64,000 nucleotides of DNA from a bacterium (GTDB lineage: Bacteria > Cyanobacteriota > Vampirovibrionia > Gastranaerophilales > Gastranaerophilaceae), in NCBI GenBank assembly GCA_017467605.1, contig JAFUSQ010000007.1, positions 29,246 to 93,245 on the forward strand, given 5' to 3'. Position 1 is the stretch's first letter; each line of letters begins with the position of its first letter. The notes beneath the pieces are model-generated. The model ran no database searches. It was not told where the DNA came from and worked only from the letters and a program-made list of their open reading frames with translations. The position numbers and the translations under genes are program-made. This document shows, piece after piece, positions 27,027-33,222 of the stretch.

Positions 27027-28268
27027 ATGGGACAAACTTTAGTTGAAAAAATAATATCAAATCATGCCGGCAAATCTGTCAAAGCAGGTGAACTTGTAAT
27101 TTCAAAAGTTGATGTGTGCGCAGTGCAAGACGGCACAGGGCCTTTGACGGTTCAGGAATTCAAAAAACTCGGTAAGGACAAATTAAATAATCCCGAAAGA
27201 ACAATTCTTTTTATAGATCACGCATCGCCAAGTCCCAAAAAAGAATTATCTAATATGCACACAACTTTACGAGAATTTTCTCGTGATTATGGCGCGGTAT
27301 TATCTGAAGTCGGTTCAGGGGTTTGCCATCAAAGACTTGTAGAAACTTTTGTTAATCCCGGAGAAGTTTTAGTCGGGGCTGATTCTCATACTTGTACATC
27401 AGGTGCTTTGGGTGCGTTTGCAACGGGTATGGGTTCAACTGATGTTGCGGTGGCAATGGCGCTTGGCAAAACTTGGTTAAAAGTTCCTCAAACTTTTAAA
27501 ATTGTTGTTAACGGGAAATTTCAAGAAGGTATTTGCTCTAAAGATTTGATGCTTCATTTGATTGGAATGATTGGGGCTGACGGTGCAACTTATAAAGCTT
27601 TGGAATTTTGCGGTGTAACTATTGATAATATGTGTATGGCAGAGCGTTTTACACTTGCGAATATGGCAGTTGAAGCAGGTGCTAAGTGCGGTTTGTTTGT
27701 TGCAGACAGTAAAACTAAGGAATATTTAGAATCTCGCGGTAGAGGAGATAAATTTGTTCAAATTCTTCCTGATTCTGATGCCGTTTATGAAAGAGTTATA
27801 GAAATTGATGCTTCAAAAATCGAACATACTGTATCATGTCCGCATACTGTTGATAATACTAAACTTGCTAAGGATTTAAATAATGTAAAGGTTCAGCAGG
27901 TTTATGTCGGAACATGTACAAACGGCAGAATTGAAGATATGCGTACTGTTGCAAAGATTTTAAAAGGTAAAAAAGTTCATGAAGGTGTCAGAATGTTAAT
28001 TTGTCCTGCTTCTCGTGAAATTTATAAACAAGCTCTGCAGGAAGGATTATTAGAAACCTTTATTGATGCGAATGCAACGATTTTACCTCCGGGTTGCGGA
28101 CCTTGCGTGGGAATTCATGCCGGAATTCTTGCAGATGATGAAGTTTGTTTGACTACACAAAATCGAAATTTCCAAGGCCGTCTCGGTAATACCAAAGGCT
28201 ATATTTATCTTGCATCACCGTATGTTGCAGCATATACCGCACTAAGAGGCTATATTTGTAATGAGTAA
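27027..28268 (+). CDS. leuC: 3-isopropylmalate dehydratase large subunit
   Basis: The ATG at 27027 (414 residues) follows AGAGGGA; an ATG 11 codons earlier has no such site. It is an aconitase-superfamily protein of the LeuC2/homoaconitase type: GADSHTCTSGALGAFATGMGS, VGTCTNGRIEDM and LPPGCGPCVG, whose three cysteines bind [4Fe-4S]. It isomerises isopropylmalate in leucine synthesis, though a homoaconitase role cannot be excluded. The small subunit LeuD is not adjacent, which is unusual. Confidence 0.88.
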   Translation: MGQTLVEKIISNHAGKSVKAGELVISKVDVCAVQDGTGPLTVQEFKKLGKDKLNNPERTILFIDHASPSPKKELSNMHTTLREFSRDYGAVLSEVGSGVCHQRLVETFVNPGEVLVGADSHTCTSGALGAFATGMGSTDVAVAMALGKTWLKVPQTFKIVVNGKFQEGICSKDLMLHLIGMIGADGATYKALEFCGVTIDNMCMAERFTLANMAVEAGAKCGLFVADSKTKEYLESRGRGDKFVQILPDSDAVYERVIEIDASKIEHTVSCPHTVDNTKLAKDLNNVKVQQVYVGTCTNGRIEDMRTVAKILKGKKVHEGVRMLICPASREIYKQALQEGLLETFIDANATILPPGCGPCVGIHAGILADDEVCLTTQNRNFQGRLGNTKGYIYLASPYVAAYTALRGYICNE

Positions 28269-28273
28269 ATAGT

Positions 28274-28305
28274 AATGTGTTGGGCAAGTATGCCCAACTT
28301 ACATT
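28274..28305. terminator. Stem-loop between leuC and the convergent small gene
   Basis: GTTGGGCA pairs with TGCCCAAC over a 4-nt loop, and AATGT/ACATT extends the stem after a small bulge. There is no long T run on either side, so it is a probable but not classic terminator. Confidence 0.5.
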
Positions 28306-28332
28306 GCTAAAACTTTATTTAGCTTCAAAATT

Positions 28333-28494
28333 TTACCCCTCAGGAATATACATAGGATTTTTGGTGAGAATTTCGCGAGTGTGCTCGTAACAACAGCTTT
28401 TTTTTGTGAGACGTTGATATTCTCTTACAATGTTGATAATGTCATCTGTTGTTAATCTTATTAATCTTCTTTGACCTTCGATAATTTTTGCCAT
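28333..28494 (-). CDS. Small unknown protein (53 residues)
   Basis: The frame encodes MAKIIEGQRRLIRLTTDD, then a helical, basic body with KKSCCYEH and the end NPMYIPEG. AAAGGCGGGAA lies just upstream of the ATG and is a good Shine-Dalgarno site. The length fits the gap between leuC and the 504-residue gene and nothing else codes here. The family is not recognised. The protein is short and basic with a CC pair. Confidence 0.6.
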   Translation of the reverse strand: MAKIIEGQRRLIRLTTDDIINIVREYQRLTKKSCCYEHTREILTKNPMYIPEG

Positions 28495-28591
28495 AATTCC
28501 CGCCTTTCTTTTCTTTTTTTTTCGGCAGGAATTTTGTGGGTCTTTAATTTATCATATCTTATATGTAGTAGAATATTTTCAAATTAAAAGA

Positions 28592-28619
28592 AAAACAGGA
28601 AAGTTAAATTTCCTGTTTT
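28592..28619 (-). terminator. Intrinsic terminator of the 504-residue gene
   Basis: AAAACAGGAAA pairs with TTTCCTGTTTT around a 6-nt loop, and on the minus strand a T-rich run follows (28582-28591). It lies 8 bp beyond the stop of the gene ending at 28627. Confidence 0.85.
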
Positions 28620-28626
28620 ATCTTTC

Positions 28627-30141
28627 TTATTGAACTATTTGTAGTGTAACATTTGTATATCCGTCTGCTTGAAGTTGTTGTTTAAGATTTTCAAGTTGAG
28701 CCTGTTGTTTTGTTGATGGGCTAAAACTTACTCCTGATGATATTCCTGTGTATGTTTTGCCATTGACTGTTGCGGTTGGATATTTACCCGGTTTGACTGT
28801 TACTTGAACAGGTTTGCCTTTTAGGTCTTTTGAACTGTCCTGTTTTGTTTTTGTCGTTGATTGGGTATTGTTTTGACCGTCGACAGCTTCTTTGTGTGTT
28901 TTGCCTTTGTTATCAATCCAACTGCCGTCTTTCATTACCATTTTGACATCTTTTAGCGGTTTATATGTGCCGTCTTTTTGTAATTGATAGTGAGTTTTTG
29001 TTTTTTCGTCGTAGAATATTCCTTTTCTGAATGTTTCGCGGTATCCTTCTTGGGCTGCTTTATTTGCATTGTATTGTGTATTACCGGCTTGGGTTTTTGT
29101 TGACATTGCTTTTCCGGTTGCGCTATTTGGACCTTTTGCATCTGATTGTTCGCCAAGAATATTTGTTTTAATCCAATCCATTGTCGGTAAATCCAGTTTG
29201 TCTACTTGTACTGTGCCTTGCGCACCTTTCTTGAATGAACCGTCTGCGTTAAATACGCTTGGATTTTTCTTGATTACTTCTTGTGTTAATTGGTTTATTT
29301 GTTGAGCATTTAGTGTTCCGCCCATTTTACTTTTTAGAATATGTTGTGTTACGACAACTTGAGCATTGCTTTGATGTTTTTGTGCACTTTCGGCTTCAAC
29401 CTTTTTGATGTCAGTTGCACTATGTTCGTAGTTATTGCCGTTGCCTTGTGCTCTGTACCAGCCTTGCGGGCTTGCTGAGCGGCTTGCACCTGAGCCTTTG
29501 CCTGCTGCTGATGCGGAGCCTCCTCCGCCTTGGGCTTTGCCGCCACCGTCATCTTGAACCTTGCCGCCGGCGTCGTCTTGAACTTTACCTCCATCATCAT
29601 TTTCTTTTGCCGGTGTGCCTTGTGTTTCTTTTGTGTTGCTTTCTCCAAGTTTTTTGCACATTTCATCATATGATAAGTGGTCTCCGACAAGTTTTCCGTT
29701 TTTATCGGTTGCACTGTATGTTCCGTCTCCGTTTTGAATTATTTGGAAGCCGTGTCCTGAGAATAATTTTTCTAAACGTTGGAGGTCAGTCATTGAGCTT
29801 GTATTGTTATTGTTTTGAATTGTTTGATTTTGAACATTACCGGCTTTATTTTTCTTGCCGAATCCAAGCCAATCTCCAAGTAATTGGAAACCTTTGACTA
29901 ACATTGTTCCAATTCCAAATCCGGTCAAAAATGAACCCATAAAGCGTTCAAATCCTGATGGTTTTGGTGGTGGCGGAAATCCGCCCATGTCCCAATTACC
30001 ATATCCTCCGCCATAATTATTTGTTTGTTGAATTATGACAGTTTGCTGCGTTCTACCTCCTCTCGGTGCCCGAATCTGTGGCGCGTGGGGTTGAACGTAC
30101 TTCATATGGTAGGCATTACTTGCTCCATGAATGTTGACCAT
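28627..30141 (-). CDS. Unknown 504-residue low-complexity protein
   Basis: I do not recognise it. The N-terminus is rich in Q, N, G and P (QTNNYGGGYGNWDMGGFPPP). A hydrophobic Gly-rich stretch follows (residues 62-92, GSFLTGFGIGTMLVKGFQLLGDW). Residues about 175-230 are repetitive (DDGGGKVQDDAGGKVQ type, then GSGASRSAS). The C-terminal 60 residues look folded and strand-rich (VQVTVKPGKYPTATVNGKTY). There is no signal peptide. GAGGACAGAG precedes the ATG. It may be a surface or inclusion protein, but nothing proves this. Confidence 0.7.
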   Translation of the reverse strand: MVNIHGASNAYHMKYVQPHAPQIRAPRGGRTQQTVIIQQTNNYGGGYGNWDMGGFPPPPKPSGFERFMGSFLTGFGIGTMLVKGFQLLGDWLGFGKKNKAGNVQNQTIQNNNNTSSMTDLQRLEKLFSGHGFQIIQNGDGTYSATDKNGKLVGDHLSYDEMCKKLGESNTKETQGTPAKENDDGGKVQDDAGGKVQDDGGGKAQGGGGSASAAGKGSGASRSASPQGWYRAQGNGNNYEHSATDIKKVEAESAQKHQSNAQVVVTQHILKSKMGGTLNAQQINQLTQEVIKKNPSVFNADGSFKKGAQGTVQVDKLDLPTMDWIKTNILGEQSDAKGPNSATGKAMSTKTQAGNTQYNANKAAQEGYRETFRKGIFYDEKTKTHYQLQKDGTYKPLKDVKMVMKDGSWIDNKGKTHKEAVDGQNNTQSTTKTKQDSSKDLKGKPVQVTVKPGKYPTATVNGKTYTGISSGVSFSPSTKQQAQLENLKQQLQADGYTNVTLQIVQ

Positions 30142-30241
30142 AGCTCTGTCCTCTTTTTAGTATCTTATATATATAAAGTATATACAAATTACATAATTTC
30201 ACATGGTCGAATTTTTTGTAACATTTCTTAATAAACTACTA

Positions 30242-30555
30242 TCCCCCTGAACTCGTTTCAGGTTCAAAATTGAACAGATGCTGAAACAAGTTCAGCATGA
30301 CATATTGGGCTTAGCGGACACAAACTATGTCACCCTGAATTTATTTCAGGGTCTAAATTGAAATAGGTGCTGAAACAAGTTCAGCATGACAATTATGGCT
30401 TTGAATGACACACCATGTCACCCTGAATTTATTTCAGGGTCTAAATTGAAATAGGTGCTGAACCAAGTTCTGCATGATAGAATGTATGTCACCCTGAACT
30501 TGGTTTAAGGTTTAAATGTAAAATATTTGTCATTCCGAACTTGTTTCGGAATCTG
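30242..30555. repeat. Array of dispersed palindromic repeats upstream of the GIY-YIG gene
   Basis: This 434-bp gap (30142-30575) holds five units and no gene. Units lie at 30242-30302, 30328-30391, 30416-30479, 30487-30515 (partial) and 30528-30555. The full unit reads TGTCACCCTGAATTTATTTC, then AGGGTCTAAATTG, then GCTGAAACAAGTTCAGCATG. It folds into two successive hairpins (CCCTGAA/TTCAGGG and GCTGAAC/GTTCAGC). Confidence 0.85.
30297..30366. repeat. Left copy of a 70-bp direct repeat flanking the GIY-YIG gene
   Basis: It starts ATGACATATTGGGCTTAGCG and ends ATTGAAATAG, and is identical to 30896-30965. The two copies are 599 bp apart and bracket the gene at 30576-30899. Confidence 0.85.
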
Positions 30556-30575
30556 TTATAAATTATGATATATAT

Positions 30576-30899
30576 ATGCAGAAACAATATTATGTTTATA
30601 TCTTAACCAATTATAATAATACAACTTTTTATATAGGTGTTACGGATAATTTATTAAGACGTTTGCATGAGCATAAAAATAAAATTACTAAGGGGTTTAG
30701 TGCAAAATATAATCTAAATAAACTTATTTATTTTGAATGTACAAATTTTATTGAAGATGCTTTGAATAGGGAGAAGCAACTAAAAAATTGGCATCGGGAT
30801 TGGAAATTGAATTTAGTAAAATCAACTAACCCTGATTTTAAAGATTTGGGTCCTGAGATAGGTTATGTCGAAATAGATTCTGAAACAAGTTCAGAATGA
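30576..30899 (+). CDS. GIY-YIG nuclease-domain protein (UPF0213-like)
   Basis: The protein has 107 residues. A GIY-YIG domain spans residues 4-80: YYVYILTN ... FYIGVTDNLLRRLHEHK, with the conserved Tyr, Tyr-Ile-Gly and Arg, and Glu in NREKQLKNW. The last residues (VEIDSETSSE) and the stop are encoded by a dispersed repeat (agattctgaaac...). There is no Shine-Dalgarno site; the ATG follows an AT-rich TATATAT run. The gene stands alone among repeats and is flanked by 70-bp direct repeats. Confidence 0.85.
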   Translation: MQKQYYVYILTNYNNTTFYIGVTDNLLRRLHEHKNKITKGFSAKYNLNKLIYFECTNFIEDALNREKQLKNWHRDWKLNLVKSTNPDFKDLGPEIGYVEIDSETSSE

Positions 30900-31080
30900 C
30901 ATATTGGGCTTAGCGGACACAAACTATGTCACCCTGAATTTATTTCAGGGTCTAAATTGAAATAGATGCTGAAACTACGACTCGCTTCGCTCGCATGCAT
31001 ACAGTCTCACAAGGCTCACTCCGTTGCGCCTGTTCGAACTTGTAAAGTTCAGAATGACATATTTTTAGTTCGGAATGACA
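30876..31080. repeat. Dispersed repeats downstream of the GIY-YIG gene
   Basis: One unit (30876-30902) overlaps the end of the gene. A long unit from about 30926 to 31058 starts as TGTCACCCTGAATTTATTTC but its second hairpin is split by about 65 bp (ctacgactcgcttcgctcgc ...) before TTCAGAATGACA resumes. A further TTCGGAATGACA end lies at about 31070. Confidence 0.8.
30896..30965. repeat. Right copy of the 70-bp direct repeat flanking the GIY-YIG gene
   Basis: It is identical to 30297-30366. The left end overlaps the stop codon of the GIY-YIG gene. Confidence 0.85.
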
Positions 31081-31090
31081 GTTCTAAAAA

Positions 31091-31118
31091 CAAGAGAAGA
31101 ACGGTTGTTCTTCTCTTG
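31091..31118 (-). terminator. Intrinsic terminator of the lone pilin gene
   Basis: CAAGAGAAGAAC pairs perfectly with GTTCTTCTCTTG over a 4-nt loop. On the minus strand it is followed by TTTTT. It lies 28 bp past the pilin stop. Confidence 0.88.
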
Positions 31119-31146
31119 CATTATCCTAAATTCTTTAGGTTATTAA

Positions 31147-31899
31147 CTATTTAGATGTAGTTAATACATATTTAGCTGCAGCAGATGCAGGTTCAACAGT
31201 AGCATCGTGGAATACGATTGGGAAGATGTCTGTCATGTGGTTTGCATCATTTTTAACTGCACAAGGTTCTTGAACTTTTAACAAGTTAGCTGCAGTGTTT
31301 TTAGTATCATCTGTACAAGTAACTTCTTTGTTTGGTAATGTTGCACCGTTTACGTCGATAAAGCCGACACAATCTTTTAATGCTCCTGAATCACCGATAA
31401 CAGCATCTGTTAATTGAGTACCGATAGGCAATTCACAAGCTTTTGCATCTTTGTAGAATGCAACAATTGAACCGTCAGCCAATGTATAAGCTAAGTAATC
31501 TCCAACATCTTTTAAAGTTTTAGAAGATACGAAGGCATAAGCTGCTTCTGTACCGTTGTTGTTACGTTTGATATTTGACGGAGCACCAACGTAAGTTTGA
31601 CCTGTTAATGTACCGTTCAAAATAGCACAGAATGTCATTGTTGATTCAGGGTGTTCAGCTGCTGCAGTAGCTACTGTAGCGTTACAAGCTGCTGATGTAC
31701 CTGCATAGTCAAAGTCATATTGTGCTTGTGACATCAAACCAGCTTGGTTCAATGTAGAAATTGATTTTTTAAATTGTGATCTAAACTTAGCACCATTTGT
31801 GTTAGCAATCAATGTAGGAATAGTCATAGCAGCAACTACACCAATAATACCTAAAGTAATCAATACTTCTGCCAAAGTAAAACCGAATCTTTTTGTCAT
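31147..31899 (-). CDS. Lone type IV pilin-like protein, candidate major pilin
   Basis: The protein has 250 residues. The leader MTKRFG|FTLAEVLITLGIIG is short and canonical. The body is rich in Ala and Thr and has six cysteines. The shared motif is reduced to IDVNGATLPNKEV and the DYPW tail is absent; it ends VLTTSK. Unlike P1-P7 no regulator gene faces it. It has its own near-consensus promoter, an AAAGGTG ribosome site and a strong terminator. These points fit an abundant structural pilin, which is inference. Confidence 0.88.
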   Translation of the reverse strand: MTKRFGFTLAEVLITLGIIGVVAAMTIPTLIANTNGAKFRSQFKKSISTLNQAGLMSQAQYDFDYAGTSAACNATVATAAAEHPESTMTFCAILNGTLTGQTYVGAPSNIKRNNNGTEAAYAFVSSKTLKDVGDYLAYTLADGSIVAFYKDAKACELPIGTQLTDAVIGDSGALKDCVGFIDVNGATLPNKEVTCTDDTKNTAANLLKVQEPCAVKNDANHMTDIFPIVFHDATVEPASAAAKYVLTTSK

Positions 31900-31956
31900 A
31901 ATCTTTTCACCTTTCTTTTAATAGATTAACTATAACATACGCTTTACATACCGATT

Positions 31957-31985
31957 ATATTACTCTTTTTTCTCATGTCTGTCAA
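31957..31985 (-). promoter_or_regulatory. Promoter of the lone pilin gene
   Basis: On the minus strand TTGACA (rc of 31980-31985) and TAATAT (rc of 31957-31962) are 17 bp apart, about 50 bp before the start codon. A run of A residues lies upstream of the -35 and may act as an UP element. The rest of the gap to 32402 is AT-rich and holds repeats but no gene that I can see. Confidence 0.65.
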
Positions 31986-32040
31986 CCATTTGAATGATTT
32001 TTTGAAAAGTAACGGGGAATCGGCCCCCCTTTGTTTATAG

Positions 32041-32139
32041 TGTCACCCTGAACTCGTTTCAGGGTCTGTATTGAATAGATGCTGAAACAAGTTCAGCATG
32101 ACATTCTCACCGTCACCCTGAACTCCTTTCAGGGTCTAT
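32041..32139. repeat. Two dispersed repeat units in a gene-free gap
   Basis: A full unit (32041-32103; TGTCACCCTGAACTCG ... GTTCAGCATGACA) is followed by a half unit (32112-32139). The gap from 31900 to 32455 contains these, the pilin promoter and a stem-loop. From 32140 to 32400 I see nothing beyond AT-rich sequence. Confidence 0.8.
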
Positions 32140-32401
32140 GCAAATTTTTTTATTCCGTATTTAAGATGCTTTTCTTTTTCAATTTAGTTTCCTCATATAA
32201 GTCGACATGTATACTAAACCCAAATAATTCTAAAAGGTTACATTAATTTTTAAAAATCTAATACTTTTGGGTTAGTTTTTTGTAATCAAATTTATGAAAT
32301 GCTTAGTTCTATTGGCTTTTAGAATTTGTTAATTATTGTTAAAATTTTGTTTTTATTAATTTTCATATTAAGTTTTGTTAATTCTTTAGTATTAATATAT
32401 A

Positions 32402-32436
32402 AGGGCAAAGTGCACAAATTTTGTGCACTTTGCCCT
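32402..32436. terminator. Long perfect stem-loop after the 208-residue gene
   Basis: AGGGCAAAGTGCACAA pairs perfectly with TTGTGCACTTTGCCCT. It lies 20 bp beyond the stop of the gene at 32456. On the minus strand the downstream side is TTATATATT, so it is a probable terminator. Confidence 0.7.
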
Positions 32437-32455
32437 CAATTCTTATTCATAATTA

Positions 32456-33082
32456 TTAGTTCAAAAAGCTCATGCCGGTTCCAAAAATACTACTAAATAG
32501 ATTTCCTTGATTTTGGTTTACTCTATTGTTGTAATTGTTGCCTGATTCAGAGTTACTTTGAGCCATTTGCATAAAGTTAAGCATGTTGTTTGTCATACTA
32601 TTGTTTATGCCATTTAATAGATTTATGTAATTTATTCGGTTTTTCATCTCTTGTGTATAAAGCTCATCTTGTTTTGTCAAAAGTTCATTACTCAATGAAG
32701 CAACAGCTTTTGCTTTATTGTCGGTGATTTTACTCAAATTATCCATAAATATTGAATTATCCAGATTCCCAAATCTTGATGCAATATCATTTTTTAAATC
32801 AGTTTCCATTGGAGTGTAAATGTTTTCGATTTGGTCAATTCCTTTTTGTTTGTAAGCTTTAAGTTCATTTTGCCATGCTTTTTTTGTAGAATTTGAAATA
32901 TTAAATAAATTTTTTACTGAGGAATTCAGATTTTTCTGAATGTTATCATATAGTGCTTTTTCTGATTTGCTCATGTTGTATTGGCTATCTATATAATCAC
33001 CATCTTTTTTAGAAGTAACTACTGTTCTTCCATTAATGGTGACACTTCCTCCTGAATAGTTTGGTTTTGAACTTTTTCCCAT
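32456..33082 (-). CDS. Unknown 208-residue protein, phage-virion-like pattern
   Basis: The ATG at 33082 has GAAAGGAA in front; an in-frame TTG seven codons upstream is less likely. The N-terminus (MGKSSKPNYSGGSVTINGRT) and a long helical middle (residues 45-165) with an Asn-rich C-terminus recall small internal or tail-associated proteins of gut phages. That resemblance is from memory and weak. No other phage gene is near. No signal peptide or domain is seen. Confidence 0.65.
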   Translation of the reverse strand: MGKSSKPNYSGGSVTINGRTVVTSKKDGDYIDSQYNMSKSEKALYDNIQKNLNSSVKNLFNISNSTKKAWQNELKAYKQKGIDQIENIYTPMETDLKNDIASRFGNLDNSIFMDNLSKITDNKAKAVASLSNELLTKQDELYTQEMKNRINYINLLNGINNSMTNNMLNFMQMAQSNSESGNNYNNRVNQNQGNLFSSIFGTGMSFLN

Positions 33083-33222
33083 TATAAAATTTCCTTTCTT
33101 CAAAGAAATATCCGTTCAAATAAATAATTAATCAGCCCTAACACCTATATTATACAATATTTTTACTGTTTTGTAAAGTATAATGGTTTGAAAATGTTAT
33201 GTCATTGTATAATAATATTGCT

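Noticed and set aside
27027..28268. Aconitase (acnA/acnB)
   Set aside because: The length of 414 residues and separate-subunit architecture fit LeuC2/HacA. Aconitases are 650-900 residues with a fused swivel domain.
29349..29897. Open frames on both strands inside the 504-residue gene (29349-29714 minus, 29415-29897 plus)
   Set aside because: They are shadows of the Gly/Gln-rich coding sequence: Leu/Cys-rich or Lys/Gln-rich translations without ribosome sites.
30242..30555. CRISPR-like array of repeats
   Set aside because: The units are themselves palindromic and 28-64 bp long, their spacings are unequal, the spacers are partly identical, and no cas gene is near. They fit dispersed intergenic repeats.
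30297..30965. IS element or composite transposon defined by the 70-bp direct repeats
   Set aside because: There is no transposase, no terminal inverted repeats and no target-site duplication. The direct repeats are dispersed repeats plus shared spacer, so I describe them only as a repeat-flanked gene.
30966..31154. 62-codon open frame downstream of the GIY-YIG gene
   Set aside because: It runs through repeat units and into the pilin terminator. There is no ribosome site.
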